DNA of 59,537 bases from Cognatilysobacter terrigena (GTDB lineage Bacteria > Pseudomonadota > Gammaproteobacteria > Xanthomonadales > Xanthomonadaceae). Positions 49,777 through 59,537 of this stretch are shown in pieces. The stretch's first letter is position 1, and every line of letters starts with the position of its first letter. The notes below the pieces were generated by a model. That model did not search any database and was not told the origin of the DNA. It saw only the letters and a program-made list of their open reading frames with translations. The stretch spans positions 1 to 59,537 of the forward strand of contig NZ_SELT01000020.1 of assembly GCF_004361065.1 (NCBI RefSeq). Direction: 5' to 3'. The position numbers were made by a program, and so were the translations under genes.

Positions 49777-50241
49777 TCAGCGACGACGCGCCGCCTGCAC
49801 TTCGGGCGCGCGCCACTCGGCGGCGGCGTGGTCGAGCACGCCGTTGACGTAAGTGTGGCCGTGCTCGGCGCCGAAACGCTTGGCGGTTTCGATCGCTTCG
49901 TTGATCACGACGCGATACGGCACATCCGGACGCATGCGCAGTTCGTACGCGGCGAGGCGCAACACCGCGCGCTCGACCGGGTCGACCTGGTCGATGTCGC
50001 GATCGAGGAACGGCTGCAGCGCTTCGTCGAGCGCTTCGCGATTGCCGTCGACGCCGCGCACGAGGTCTTCGAAGTACTCGAGGTCGGCGATCTCGCGCGC
50101 CTGTTCGTGCGCGAACTGCGCAATGACCTCGCGCACCGGTGCGCCCGACATCTGCCAGGCATACACGGCCTGCAGGGCGCGGCGACGCGCACGCGAGCGG
50201 AGTACGGGATCGATGCCGTCGCGACGGGAATGCTTGTTCAT
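49777..50241 (-). CDS. nusB: Transcription antitermination factor NusB
   Basis: The 154-residue RNA-binding protein joins NusE in antitermination of rRNA operons. It has [18 protein letters not shown] near the N-terminus, [25 protein letters not shown] and [18 protein letters not shown] followed by YVNGVLDH, which are diagnostic. ATG 50241 overlaps the ribH stop by 4 bases. ribH-nusB pairing is standard in proteobacteria. Confidence 0.97.
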   Translation of the reverse strand: MNKHSRRDGIDPVLRSRARRRALQAVYAWQMSGAPVREVIAQFAHEQAREIADLEYFEDLVRGVDGNREALDEALQPFLDRDIDQVDPVERAVLRLAAYELRMRPDVPYRVVINEAIETAKRFGAEHGHTYVNGVLDHAAAEWRAPEVQAARRR

Positions 50242-50717
50242 GCGTTTGCTCCGGGCAGCTGCGTCAGCAGGTGCGCCATTTCGATGGCGACCAGCGCCGC
50301 TTCTTCGCCCTTGTTGCCGTGGCTGCCTCCGGCGCGTGCCTCGGCATCCTCGAATCGTTCGACCGCGAGCACGCCGTTGGCGACGGGAACGCGATAGTCC
50401 AGCGACACCCGCATCAGGCCGTCCGAACACCCGTCGGCGACCTGCTCGTAATGCCGCGTGTCGCCACGCACCACGCAACCGAGCGCGACGATCGCCACGT
50501 GCCCACCGGCCTGCGCCAGGCGTGCCGCCGCGACCGGAATTTCCCACGCCCCCGGCACGCGGATGACGTCGACCGCCGCGTCGTCGACGCCGTGGTCGAC
50601 GAAGGTCTTGCGCGCCCCGGCGACCAGCGTATCGGTGATGCGCGGGTTCCAGCGGCTGGCGATAATGGCGTAGCGCGCGCCCGCAGGGCTGCGCAGGTCG
50701 CCTTCGAGATGCGGCAT
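50238..50717 (-). CDS. ribH: 6,7-dimethyl-8-ribityllumazine synthase
   Basis: The 159-residue enzyme condenses 5-amino-6-ribitylaminouracil with dihydroxybutanone phosphate. It has [59 protein letters not shown] (catalytic His in RGDTxH) and [23 protein letters not shown] 50717 gives the usual length; a TTG 10 codons upstream is also in frame. It lies between ribB and nusB in the riboflavin operon. Confidence 0.97.
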   Translation of the reverse strand: MPHLEGDLRSPAGARYAIIASRWNPRITDTLVAGARKTFVDHGVDDAAVDVIRVPGAWEIPVAAARLAQAGGHVAIVALGCVVRGDTRHYEQVADGCSDGLMRVSLDYRVPVANGVLAVERFEDAEARAGGSHGNKGEEAALVAIEMAHLLTQLPGANA

Positions 50718-50789
50718 GGGCCGGAGGCTCGCGGAAAGGGTCGGCAATTCTAACGGGTGGCCCGCGGCCGGCCGGTGAGACGGCCCGGC

Positions 50790-51890
50790 TCACCGCGCCG
50801 GGTCGACGTACTCGACGACCTCGAGCCCGAAACCCGCCAGCCCGATCTGCTTGCGCGGCGTGCCGATCACGCGCAGCCGGCCGAGACCGAGGTCCGCGAG
50901 GATCTGAGCGCCCGCGCCATTACGACGCCACTCCGCGAGCCCACCACGATCCCCCTCGCCCAGCGGCTGCTCGCGGATGCGGGCGAGCAGCGCGTCCGCG
51001 CTCGACGGCTCGGACAGCAGCACCAGCGCGCCGCGACCTTCGGCCGCGATGCGCGCGAGCACGTCACCGACCGCCGGACCGAAGTCGGCGCGTCGCCAGT
51101 GCAACGCGTCGGCAAGCGGATTGAGCATGTGCACGCGCACCAGCGTCGGCGTCGCGGGATCGACGTCGCCGCGCACGAGTCCGTAGTGCAAGGCGTGGCT
51201 CACGCGGTCGCGGTAGACCGCGAGCGTGAACGGGCCGTGCTCGGTGTCGATGGCGCGCGTCTCCACGCGCTCGACCGTGTGCTCGTTCTCGAGGCGATAG
51301 CGGATCAGCTCTTCGATCGAGCCCATCTTCAACCCGTGCTCGCGCGCGAACACTTCGAGCTCGGGACGGCGCGCCATCGAGCCGTCGGGATTGAGGATCT
51401 CGACGAGTACGCCGGCCGGTTCGAGCCCGGCGAGCAGCGCCAGGTCGCTCGCCGCTTCGGTGTGCCCCGCGCGACTGAGCACGCCGCCCGGCTGCGCCAT
51501 CAGCGGGAAGATGTGGCCCGGCTGGCTCAGGTCGTCCGCACTCGCATCGGGCCGCACCGCCGTGCGCACGGTATGTGCACGGTCGTACGCCGAGATGCCG
51601 GTGGTGACGCCTTCCGCCGCCTCGATGCTGACGGTGAAGTTGGTGTGGTGCGGCGAAGTGTTGTCTCGCACCATCGGCGGCAGGCCGAGCTGACGGCAGC
51701 GCTCGCGCGTGAGCGACAGGCAGACCAGGCCGCGCGCATGCGTGACCATGAAGTTGATGTCCTGCGGCCGCACGAGTTCGGCGGCCATGATCAGGTCGCC
51801 TTCGTTCTCGCGATCCTCGTCATCGACGATGACCACCATGCGGCCCGCGCGGATCTCTTCGAGCAGTTCGGGAATCGGTGCGAAGCTCAT
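50790..51890 (-). CDS. ribB: 3,4-dihydroxy-2-butanone-4-phosphate synthase with degenerate GTP cyclohydrolase II domain
   Basis: This 366-residue protein has an intact N-terminal RibB domain (about 1-200): [51 protein letters not shown] and [19 protein letters not shown] with the metal and substrate residues. The C-terminal half aligns with RibA in layout, but the zinc-binding cysteines are absent: where CxxGDxxxSxxCDC is expected it reads [20 protein letters not shown]. So it is likely a RibB with a non-catalytic RibA-like tail. A separate ribA should exist elsewhere. It overlaps ribE by 4 bases. Confidence 0.95.
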   Translation of the reverse strand: MSFAPIPELLEEIRAGRMVVIVDDEDRENEGDLIMAAELVRPQDINFMVTHARGLVCLSLTRERCRQLGLPPMVRDNTSPHHTNFTVSIEAAEGVTTGISAYDRAHTVRTAVRPDASADDLSQPGHIFPLMAQPGGVLSRAGHTEAASDLALLAGLEPAGVLVEILNPDGSMARRPELEVFAREHGLKMGSIEELIRYRLENEHTVERVETRAIDTEHGPFTLAVYRDRVSHALHYGLVRGDVDPATPTLVRVHMLNPLADALHWRRADFGPAVGDVLARIAAEGRGALVLLSEPSSADALLARIREQPLGEGDRGGLAEWRRNGAGAQILADLGLGRLRVIGTPRKQIGLAGFGLEVVEYVDPAR

Positions 51891-52486
51891 GCGCGCTCTC
51901 CGCTCAGCAGTCGCTCGACGTAGCGGGCGACCAAGTCGATCTCGAGGTTCACCGTGTCACCGACGCGCGTCGACGCGAACACCGTATGCGCGACGGTGTG
52001 CGGCACGAGCGCGACGTCGAAACCGTCTGCATCGACGTCGTTGACGGTCAGGCTCACGCCGTCCACGCAGATCGAACCCTTCTTCGCGATGTAGCGAAGC
52101 AGCGCCTTCGGTGCGGAAAAGCGCCAGCGTTCGGCGCGCGCGTCGTTGTGCACCGAGACCACCGCGCCGACGCCGTCGACGTGACCGCTGACGAGATGAC
52201 CGCCGAGGCGGTCGTTCGGTCGCATCGCCCGTTCGAGGTTGACGGGCGCGCCCGCGCCGAGCCGGCCGAGCGTGGTGAGCGACAGCGTCTCGGTGGACGC
52301 GTCGGCCTCGAACGACGCCGCATCGAACGCAACGACCGTGAGGCAGACGCCGTTCACCGCGATGCTTTCGCCGAGGCGCACGTCGTCGAACGGCAGCGTG
52401 CCGGTGGCGATGCGCAGGCGGACGTCGCCGCCGCGCGGTTCGACGCTGGCGATCGCGCCGACGCCTTCGATGATGCCGGTGAACAT
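51887..52486 (-). CDS. ribE: Riboflavin synthase alpha subunit
   Basis: The 199-residue enzyme dismutates two lumazines to riboflavin. Two lumazine-binding repeats are clear: [20 protein letters not shown] with [16 protein letters not shown], and [17 protein letters not shown] with [23 protein letters not shown] 52486 follows a GGAGG Shine-Dalgarno and begins the invariant MFTGII. The 5' leader holds the FMN riboswitch and terminator, so expression should fall when FMN is plentiful. Confidence 0.97.
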   Translation of the reverse strand: MFTGIIEGVGAIASVEPRGGDVRLRIATGTLPFDDVRLGESIAVNGVCLTVVAFDAASFEADASTETLSLTTLGRLGAGAPVNLERAMRPNDRLGGHLVSGHVDGVGAVVSVHNDARAERWRFSAPKALLRYIAKKGSICVDGVSLTVNDVDADGFDVALVPHTVAHTVFASTRVGDTVNLEIDLVARYVERLLSGERA

Positions 52487-52563
52487 CAGCGCGCCTCCGG
52501 TGCGAAAGCGGCGATGGAGCGGTTGTCGTTGGACATGAAACGTTTCTCGCGCAATGACGAAAG

Positions 52564-52589
52564 CGAAAAACGCCTCAAGGCACGAGGCG
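52564..52589 (-). terminator. Attenuator terminator between the FMN riboswitch and ribE
   Basis: On the minus strand CGCCTC (52589-52584), a 7-base loop and GAGGCG (52576-52571) form a short hairpin followed by TTTTTCG. It lies about 30 bases past the riboswitch and about 80 bases before ribE, the position expected for an FMN-controlled transcription terminator. Confidence 0.75.
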
Positions 52590-52620
52590 ATGCACGCACG
52601 GCACGCGCCGCGCGAGGACA

Positions 52621-52760
52621 CCGTCTTCTTTCATCCGGACTGTAACCGTCGGCTCCGGCATCCGACCGGATCTGCTGACCTTCCGCATCGCGGAAGCGCT
52701 CGCGGGCTCGCGCTGTCGCGCCTACCGCCGGTGGGGAATTGCGCCCCGCCCTGAAGACGT
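52621..52760 (-). promoter_or_regulatory. FMN riboswitch (RFN element)
   Basis: On the minus strand the conserved RFN blocks appear in order: GGGCGGGGCG near 52750, CCCCACCGGCGGTA at 52736-52723, AGCCCGCGAGCG near 52707, GATCCGGTCGGATGCCGGAG with GCCGAC near 52672-52647, and AGTCCGGATGA at 52641-52631. The ends GTCTTC and GAAGAC pair as the closing stem. It binds flavin mononucleotide and controls ribE and the downstream ribB-ribH-nusB-thiL genes. Confidence 0.96.
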
Positions 52761-52788
52761 CAATGGAAGCCGGCGAACCGGCGCAGGC

Positions 52789-52794
52789 AGTTTA
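52789..52794 (-). promoter_or_regulatory. Candidate -10 element of the riboswitch-controlled transcript
   Basis: TAAACT on the minus strand (4 of 6 matches to TATAAT) would give a start near 52783, about 20 bases before the riboswitch. A matching -35 was not found. The rest of 52761-52888 shows nothing else. Confidence 0.35.
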
Positions 52795-52888
52795 CCCCGC
52801 CGGGGACGTCCGGGCCGCCGTGCCGGCCCGCACACGGCCGCGCAATGTGGAAACAGTGCGTGCTAGCGACTTCGTTCGACCGTCGGGG

Positions 52889-53644
52889 CTAGGGCTTGCG
52901 GCGGAGGTGCAGAAACAACGGCCACGTGATGCGGCGTACGGTCGTGGGTTCGCCCCAAGCCTCCTGCAGCGCCGCGCGGTGCAGTTCGACTCCGTCCTCG
53001 CCCGTCCGCGCGCGGTGCTGGACGACCGCCGAGAAGCTGGACAGGTAGCCGACGAAGCGCTCGAACGGCCAGTCGACCGCCAGCGTCATGGGCGGTGTGT
53101 CGATGCGCGCGAACGGCCAGTCGAAATCGGCGTAATGCCGCTTGATGAACGCGCGTTCCGGCGGCCAGTCGCGTTCGATGCGCTCGCGGAACGGAAGCAC
53201 CGCGGATGCCATGTCGGGTGACACGTCGAAGTCGTCGTAGCCCCATGCGGCGAGCACGCCACCGGGACGCAGCACGCGATCGCATTCGGAGAAGAACGTT
53301 GGCACGTCGAACCAGTGCATGGCCTGCGCGACGGCGACGAGGTCGACCGACGAGTCGAACAGCCACGTGCACTCGCCGGGCTCCACGGTGAGCGTCACGT
53401 TCGGAACGTTCGCATCGTTCGCCCAGTGCTGCGCCAGCTGCTTCGCGCTCGGATCCGTCGCGTGCACGTGCGCGAATCGCGCGGCGAGATCGCGCGTCGC
53501 CTGTCCACTGCCGCAACCGGGCTCCCACACATGCGCGGTCGCCGGCACATGCGACGCAATCACGTCGAACAGCGCCGCGGGATATTCCGGACGCGCCGAC
53601 GCGTAGGCCTCCGCGACACCCGAAAAATGATCCTGCACGGTCAC
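52889..53644 (-). CDS. SAM-dependent methyltransferase (class I, Methyltransf_11-like)
   Basis: The predicted protein has 251 residues. VQDHFSGVAEAYASARPEYP at the start, HVWEPGCGSGQATRDLAARF (motif I), VDLVAVAQAMHWFDVPTFF (the QAxHWFD form) and ECDRVLRPGGVLAAWGY define a methyltransferase-11 type enzyme resembling trans-aconitate/SAM methyltransferases. GTG 53644 is taken as start because it overlaps the ribD stop as GTGA; no ATG is suitably placed. It lies between ribD and the FMN riboswitch, but nothing ties it to flavin synthesis. Substrate unknown. Confidence 0.85.
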   Translation of the reverse strand: MTVQDHFSGVAEAYASARPEYPAALFDVIASHVPATAHVWEPGCGSGQATRDLAARFAHVHATDPSAKQLAQHWANDANVPNVTLTVEPGECTWLFDSSVDLVAVAQAMHWFDVPTFFSECDRVLRPGGVLAAWGYDDFDVSPDMASAVLPFRERIERDWPPERAFIKRHYADFDWPFARIDTPPMTLAVDWPFERFVGYLSSFSAVVQHRARTGEDGVELHRAALQEAWGEPTTVRRITWPLFLHLRRKP

Positions 53645-54738
53645 GTTCGCGGTCTCATCAGCAGACGGAGATCGTCGCCCGTGTGGCGCGAGTCGACGAT
53701 ACGCATGCCGAGGCGCTGGTCCATCTGCTGCACGTCCAGGCCGTCGAACAACGGGCGGGCATGGGCACCGAGCAGCACGGGCGCGACGTAGAGCAGCAGC
53801 TCGTCGACGAGACCCGCGGCGAGGAACGCACCGGCGAGCGTCGCGCCGGCTTCCAGCTGCACTTCGTTGATGCTGCGTTCGCCGAGCAGGCGCAGCACGG
53901 CGTCGAGATCGAAACGCCCTTCCCGCACGGGCGCGACGGCCATCTGCGCATCGCACTGCTTGGGCAGGCGCGCGTCGGGCGCATGGATGTAGAGCGTCGG
54001 TGCCTCGCCTTCGCGCACGCGACCGCGGTTGATCGTCGCGAGGCCCGGGTCGAGCACGACGCGCAGCGGTGCGACGAACGGCGTGTCGTCGCCGAGGCGG
54101 ACGGTGAGCTGCGGATCGTCGGCGAGCACGGTACCGGCGCCCGTCATCAGCGCCGAGGCACGCGCACGCCAACGCTGCACGTCGAGACGCGACGCCTCGC
54201 CACTGATCCACTTGGAGTCGCCGCTCGCGAGCGCGGTGCGGCCATCGAGACTGGTGGCGAGCTTGACGCGCAACCACGGCCGCCCGCGTTCGACACGCGA
54301 CAGGAAGCCGCGATTGAGTTCGCGCGCCTGCGCTTCCATCAAGCCGGCCTGCACCTGGATACCGGCCGCGCGCAACTTTTCGAAGCCGGCGCCGTCCACC
54401 TTCGGGAACGGGTCTCGCATCGCCGCGACCACTCGCGTGACGCCGGCTTCGATCAGCGAATCGGCGCAGGGCGCGGTGCGCCCGGTGTGCGCGCAGGGTT
54501 CGAGCGTGACGTAGGCCGTGGCACCGCGCGCCCGCTCGCTCGCCTCGCGCAATGCGAACACTTCGGCATGCGGCCCGCCCGCGCGTTCGTGGAAGCCTTC
54601 GCCCACGACCTCGCCATCGCGTACGAGCACGCTGCCCACCATCGGGTTCGGCTTCGTCGTGTACGCGCCGCGTTCGGCGAGGCGCAGCGCGCGCGCCATC
54701 ATCGCGTGATCGAGGGCGGAGAACGCGGTATCGGACAT
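53641..54738 (-). CDS. ribD: Bifunctional riboflavin deaminase/reductase RibD
   Basis: This 365-residue protein has an N-terminal deaminase domain (about 1-145) with TKPNPMVGSVLVRDG, GGPHAEVFALRE (zinc His and catalytic Glu) and TLEPCAHTGRTAPCADSLI (zinc Cys pair). The C-terminal reductase domain has LRVKLATSLDGRTALASGDS, WISGEASRLDVQRWRARA, GTVLADDPQLTVR and VQLEAGATLAGAFL. It performs two steps of riboflavin synthesis after GTP cyclohydrolase II. It is not directly behind the riboswitch, which lies downstream of the next gene. The 167 bases upstream hold no recognisable site. Confidence 0.97.
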   Translation of the reverse strand: MSDTAFSALDHAMMARALRLAERGAYTTKPNPMVGSVLVRDGEVVGEGFHERAGGPHAEVFALREASERARGATAYVTLEPCAHTGRTAPCADSLIEAGVTRVVAAMRDPFPKVDGAGFEKLRAAGIQVQAGLMEAQARELNRGFLSRVERGRPWLRVKLATSLDGRTALASGDSKWISGEASRLDVQRWRARASALMTGAGTVLADDPQLTVRLGDDTPFVAPLRVVLDPGLATINRGRVREGEAPTLYIHAPDARLPKQCDAQMAVAPVREGRFDLDAVLRLLGERSINEVQLEAGATLAGAFLAAGLVDELLLYVAPVLLGAHARPLFDGLDVQQMDQRLGMRIVDSRHTGDDLRLLMRPRT

Positions 54739-54905
54739 GGCGGCTCGGCGGTCGTCAGAGGTGGATGGGCAGACGGGACACTATGCGCGGCGCCGCGACT
54801 CGATCCGGCGCCATCGGCGCGGCACGACTCGCTTCGCAGGTAACACGCCCGATGCTGCGAGACCGGTGACACGCTGGATCAGGCGTCCGCGCATCGGCCG
54901 CACCA

Positions 54906-55430
54906 TCAGCGACGACGTCCCTTTTCCGGCTTCGGTTCGTCTTCCGCAAGCAGCGGCAACTGCCCTTCGGTCGGCGCAACGTCGCGCTCGAGGCGATCCA
55001 GTTCCTCACGGAAATCCGCAACGTCCTCGAACGCGCGATACACCGACGCGAAACGCACATACGCGACGTGGTCGAGCTTGCGCAGCTCGCCCATCACAAA
55101 TTCACCGATGCGGCGCGAGGGCACTTCGCGTTCGGTGGTCATGCGCAGCTGGTGCACGACCGAGCGAACAGCAGCCTCGATCTGTTCCTCGGCCACCTGG
55201 CGCTTCTGCAGCGCGCGATCGAAACCGACGCGCAGCTTGCGCGCATCGAAGGCCTCGCGCCGACCATCGCTCTTCACGATCGCAGGCAACTTGAGTTCGA
55301 TGGTCTCGAGCGTGGAAAACCGCTCGCCACAGGCCTCGCAGACGCGACGACGACGGATCGTCGCCCCGTCTTCGGACACGCGCGAATCGATCACGCGAGT
55401 GTCTTGGTGCTGGCAGAACGGGCAATGCAT
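54906..55430 (-). CDS. nrdR: Ribonucleotide reductase repressor NrdR
   Basis: The 174-residue regulator has an N-terminal zinc ribbon ([17 protein letters not shown] and [12 protein letters not shown]) and an ATP-cone domain (about 50-140) with [20 protein letters not shown] and [14 protein letters not shown]. It represses nrd operons in response to the ATP/dATP level. The C-terminal ~25 residues (charged, [12 protein letters not shown]) are longer than in many homologues. Its ATG overlaps the stop of the secreted protein gene upstream (TGATG). Confidence 0.97.
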   Translation of the reverse strand: MHCPFCQHQDTRVIDSRVSEDGATIRRRRVCEACGERFSTLETIELKLPAIVKSDGRREAFDARKLRVGFDRALQKRQVAEEQIEAAVRSVVHQLRMTTEREVPSRRIGEFVMGELRKLDHVAYVRFASVYRAFEDVADFREELDRLERDVAPTEGQLPLLAEDEPKPEKGRRR

Positions 55431-55963
55431 CAGCGGCCGCCCGGTCGATCCGGGACAGGTGTAGACGGAGCATCTTGCAGTCCGAATACGAACGGCCAGA
55501 CCGCCATGCTCATGGCGGGAACGTCATTGAAACGTGCCGGCATGTAAACACTGCGCATCGCTGCGCGCACCGCCGGCTTCGCGATGGCCGCCATCGACGC
55601 ACAGATGGCGTGCGCATCCACGGCACGTCCATCCGGTCCGATGAGGATCGCAACCGTCACCTCGGCTCGATCCTGGCCGAGCCCCCGCGGCCAAGTTGGC
55701 GCCACGGTCTTTACGACGCGAGCCGGATCGGCGTGAACGCCGGGCGCAACTTCCGGCCAAGCGACATCGAAGACTTCGCCGACGGTACGGCCCGCGTAGT
55801 ACTCGATATCGCCCGGATGGCAGCGCACCGGACGCGCATGGGAACCCGGCGTCGTGAGATCCGTGTCGGCGGACATTGGCTCCGTTGACGGGACGCCCTG
55901 CGCGCTGGCGGCTGGCGAAGCCATTGCCAGCGCAATCGTCAAAGCCGATGCGATGGAACGCAT
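55430..55963 (-). CDS. Small secreted protein with TonB C-terminal-like domain
   Basis: The predicted protein has 177 residues. A signal peptide ([21 protein letters not shown]) is followed by a spacer and a domain (about 90-165) with [40 protein letters not shown] and [19 protein letters not shown], which has the beta-alpha-beta pattern of the TonB C-terminal domain, including an xxPxWP-type start and an IxxDGxV-like turn. It has no membrane anchor or proline-rich linker, so it is not a full TonB. It overlaps glyA and nrdR by one base each (TGATG). Function unknown. Confidence 0.72.
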   Translation of the reverse strand: MRSIASALTIALAMASPAASAQGVPSTEPMSADTDLTTPGSHARPVRCHPGDIEYYAGRTVGEVFDVAWPEVAPGVHADPARVVKTVAPTWPRGLGQDRAEVTVAILIGPDGRAVDAHAICASMAAIAKPAVRAAMRSVYMPARFNDVPAMSMAVWPFVFGLQDAPSTPVPDRPGGR

Positions 55964-57225
55964 CACACAGCGGACCCGTACACCGGGAAGTTCGCGCATT
56001 GCGACTGCACCGCATCCGCCACACGCGCGATCACGGCCTCGTCCTTCGGATTGTCGAGCACGTCGGCGATCCAGTTGGCGAGCGCGACGCACTCGGCTTC
56101 CCGATAACCACGTGTGGTCACCGCCGGCGTACCCAGGCGCAGACCTGAAGTCACGAACGGCGAGCGCGGATCGTTCGGCACGGAGTTCTTGTTGACGGTG
56201 ATGTGCGCGCGGCCGAGCGCGGCTTCCGCGTCCTTGCCGCTGACGTCGCGGCCGATCATGTCCACGAGCATCAGGTGGTTCTGCGTGCCGCCCGAAACGA
56301 TCTTGTAGCCGCGCTTGATGAGCGTGTCCGCCATCGCCTGCGCGTTCTTCACGACCTGCGCCTGGTAAGCCTTGAACTCGTCCGACAGCGCTTCCTTGAA
56401 CGCGACGGCCTTGGCCGCGATCACGTGCATCAGCGGGCCGCCCTGGATGCCGGGAAACACGATGCTCTGCAGTTTCTTGGTCAGCTCTTCCGACGGATTC
56501 TTCGCGACGATGATGCCGCCGCGCGGGCCGCGCAGCGTCTTGTGCGTGGTCGACGTCACGACGTGCGCGTGCGGCAGCGGCGACGGGTAGACGCCCGCGG
56601 CGACGAGGCCGGCAATGTGCGCCATGTCGACGAAGAACAGCGCGCCGACCGAATCGGCGATCTGGCGCATGCGCGCCCAGTCGACGATCTGCGAGTACGC
56701 GGAGAAGCCCGCGACGAGCATCTTCGGCTTGTGCTCCTGCGCAAGGCGCTCGACCTCGGCGTAGTCGATCAGGCCGTTCTCGTCGACGCCGTACTGCACG
56801 GCGGTGTAGATCTTGCCGGACAGGTTCACCTTCGCGCCGTGCGTGAGGTGGCCGCCGTGCGCGAGCGACATGCCGAGGATCGTGTCGCCCGGATTGAGCA
56901 GCGCGAAGTAGACGGCCTGGTTGGCCTGCGAGCCCGAATGCGGCTGCACGTTCGCGTAGTCGGCATCGAACAGCTGCTTGCAGCGGTCGATCGCGAGCTG
57001 CTCGGCGATGTCGACGTATTCGCAGCCGCCGTAATAGCGCTTGCCGGGATAACCTTCCGCGTACTTGTTGGTCAGCACCGATCCCTGCGCTTCCAGAACG
57101 CGCGGCGAAGCGTAGTTCTCGGACGCGATGAGTTCGACGTGGTCCTCCTGCCGGCGGCGCTCGTCCGCGATCGCCTGGGCCAGCTCGGGGTCGAATCCTT
57201 CGATACGGGCATCGCGCGGGAACAT
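55963..57225 (-). CDS. glyA: Serine hydroxymethyltransferase
   Basis: The 420-residue PLP enzyme interconverts serine and glycine and supplies one-carbon units. It has [76 protein letters not shown] and the PLP-lysine motif [20 protein letters not shown] precedes ATG 57225. A TAGAAT -10-like element is at 57262-57257. Linkage to nrdR and ribD is typical of gammaproteobacteria. Confidence 0.98.
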   Translation of the reverse strand: MFPRDARIEGFDPELAQAIADERRRQEDHVELIASENYASPRVLEAQGSVLTNKYAEGYPGKRYYGGCEYVDIAEQLAIDRCKQLFDADYANVQPHSGSQANQAVYFALLNPGDTILGMSLAHGGHLTHGAKVNLSGKIYTAVQYGVDENGLIDYAEVERLAQEHKPKMLVAGFSAYSQIVDWARMRQIADSVGALFFVDMAHIAGLVAAGVYPSPLPHAHVVTSTTHKTLRGPRGGIIVAKNPSEELTKKLQSIVFPGIQGGPLMHVIAAKAVAFKEALSDEFKAYQAQVVKNAQAMADTLIKRGYKIVSGGTQNHLMLVDMIGRDVSGKDAEAALGRAHITVNKNSVPNDPRSPFVTSGLRLGTPAVTTRGYREAECVALANWIADVLDNPKDEAVIARVADAVQSQCANFPVYGSAV

Positions 57226-57256
57226 CGGGACTCCGGAGGGGTGCGGGTAGACGTGA

Positions 57257-57262
57257 ATTCTA
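57257..57262 (-). promoter_or_regulatory. Candidate -10 element for glyA
   Basis: TAGAAT on the minus strand (5 of 6 matches to TATAAT) lies 31 bases upstream of the glyA ATG. The GC-rich sequence before it shows no -35. Confidence 0.45.
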
Positions 57263-57307
57263 GCCCGCCGGGGTGACCTGCCGGGTCCGTCCGGGGCCCG
57301 CGGGCCT

Positions 57308-57313
57308 TATAAT
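57308..57313 (+). promoter_or_regulatory. Candidate -10 element for ettA
   Basis: TATAAT on the plus strand is an exact -10 in the glyA-ettA divergent gap, giving a leader of roughly 95 bases before the ettA ATG at 57417. No good -35 is found at 16-18 bases upstream. Confidence 0.6.
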
Positions 57314-57416
57314 TTCGGGCTATTCCGAATCCCTTGCGGCCCCTGCCCTGCGCAGGCGGCCGTCGCCTGCCCCACGCGGCGCCATTCGCCCGCGTTCGAC
57401 CGGAGCCACGAGCCCC

Positions 57417-59075
<1,659 letters not shown>

Positions 59076-59085
59076 TCGCGACACT

Positions 59086-59110
59086 GACGCCCGCCTTCAT
59101 GGCGGGCGTC
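59086..59110 (+). terminator. Hairpin after ettA, possible terminator
   Basis: GACGCCCGCC (59086-59095) and GGCGGGCGTC (59101-59110) form a perfect 10-bp stem with a TTCAT loop, starting 10 bases after the ettA stop. It is followed by TCTCGC rather than a T-run, so termination may be weak or partial. The next gene begins 18 bases later. Confidence 0.6.
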
Positions 59111-59128
59111 TCGCATGCGGAATTCGAC

Positions 59129-59537
59129 ATGGCATCGGACGTCAATCGAATGTTGGTCCTCGCTGCAGCGCTCAGCGCGCTGGCGGCGTTGTTGCATGTC
59201 GCCGTGATCGTGGGCGGGCCGGACTGGTATCGCTTCTTCGGCGCAGGCGAGCGCATGGCACGCCTCGCCGAAGCGCGCAGCCCGGTGCCGACGCTCGTGA
59301 CGCTGGGTATCGCGCTCGTGCTCGGGATCTGGGCGGCGTACGCGGCGTCGGGCGCGGGCCTGATCCGACCGCTGCCGCTGACGGCCGCGGCGCTGGTCGC
59401 GATCACCGGCGTCTATGTGCTGCGCGGCCTTGCCATCGTGCCCGCAGCCACGATGGCCTCGCTGCGCACACCGTTCAACCTCTGGAGCTCCGCGATCTGT
59501 CTCGCCATCGGCATCGTCCATGCCGTCGGCCTGTGGC
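59129..59537 (+). CDS. Small multi-pass membrane protein, 3'-truncated by the window edge
   Basis: From ATG 59129 the frame stays open for 136 codons to the end of the window. The translation begins MASDVNRMLVLAAALSALAA and shows about four hydrophobic segments (near residues 8-28, 52-72, 80-100 and 115-135), separated by short polar loops such as GGPDWYRFFGAGERMARL. No family was recognised with confidence; it looks like a small integral membrane protein of unknown function. Codon use is like its neighbours, and the frame is supported by dense alanine/leucine/valine segments. Confidence 0.7.
   Translation, partial: MASDVNRMLVLAAALSALAALLHVAVIVGGPDWYRFFGAGERMARLAEARSPVPTLVTLGIALVLGIWAAYAASGAGLIRPLPLTAAALVAITGVYVLRGLAIVPAATMASLRTPFNLWSSAICLAIGIVHAVGLW

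Overview
The window is a 59.5 kb piece of a GC-rich gammaproteobacterial chromosome, most like the Lysobacter/Xanthomonas group (Xanthomonadaceae). The reasons are gene content and order: pilA-pilB-pilC-pilD, a complete dcw cluster running from mraZ to ftsZ and lpxC but lacking murD, the lpxC-DUF721-M23 peptidase-secA block, and a glyA-nrdR-ribD-ribE-ribB-ribH-nusB-thiL block. This assignment is inferred from order and protein character, not from a database search. No tRNA, rRNA operon, insertion sequence, prophage or CRISPR array was seen.

Region 1 (1-12.9 kb) is the accessory part. It starts inside a type IV pilin gene. Two paralogous multi-pass membrane proteins resembling GT-C glycosyltransferases follow, then a second pilin gene with a textbook sigma-54 promoter. 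Facing these is an eight-gene, tightly overlapping minus-strand operon (12642 to 4682) of polysaccharide genes: DPM1-like transferase, GT4 transferase, rhamnosyltransferase-like GT2, DegT aminotransferase, hexapeptide acyltransferase, Wzx-like flippase, GT2 and a methyltransferase. It sits between the pilins and pilB, so a plausible but unproven reading is a dedicated pilin or surface glycan system. Region 2 (12.9-18.8 kb) is pilB-pilC-pilD behind a second sigma-54-like site, followed by an acyltransferase-3/SGNH O-acetylase.

Region 3 (18.8-25.8 kb, mostly minus) holds coaE, a Nudix-ThiE fusion, secA, an M23 peptidase, a divergent DUF721/DciA-like gene and lpxC. Region 4 (26.2-42.0 kb, minus) is the dcw cluster: mraZ, rsmH, ftsL, ftsI, murE, murF, mraY, ftsW, murG, murC, ddlB, ftsQ, ftsA, ftsZ. 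From mraZ to ftsA almost every junction is a 1-11 base overlap, so this is probably one transcript. Between mraZ and rnpB (RNase P RNA, 42.3-42.7 kb) lie candidate MraZ sites, an exact TTATCCACA DnaA box and an inverted repeat.

Region 5 (42.7-48.8 kb) has rsmI on the minus strand and, divergently, an LpoA-like lipoprotein, yraN, a DUF457-type membrane hydrolase, a GlcD-like FAD oxidase, a uracil-DNA-glycosylase-family protein and a secreted SGNH hydrolase. Region 6 (48.8-57.2 kb, minus) is thiL, nusB, ribH, ribB with a degenerate RibA domain, ribE behind an FMN riboswitch and terminator, a methyltransferase, ribD, nrdR, a small TonB-C-like secreted protein and glyA. The window closes with ettA and the start of a small membrane protein on the plus strand.
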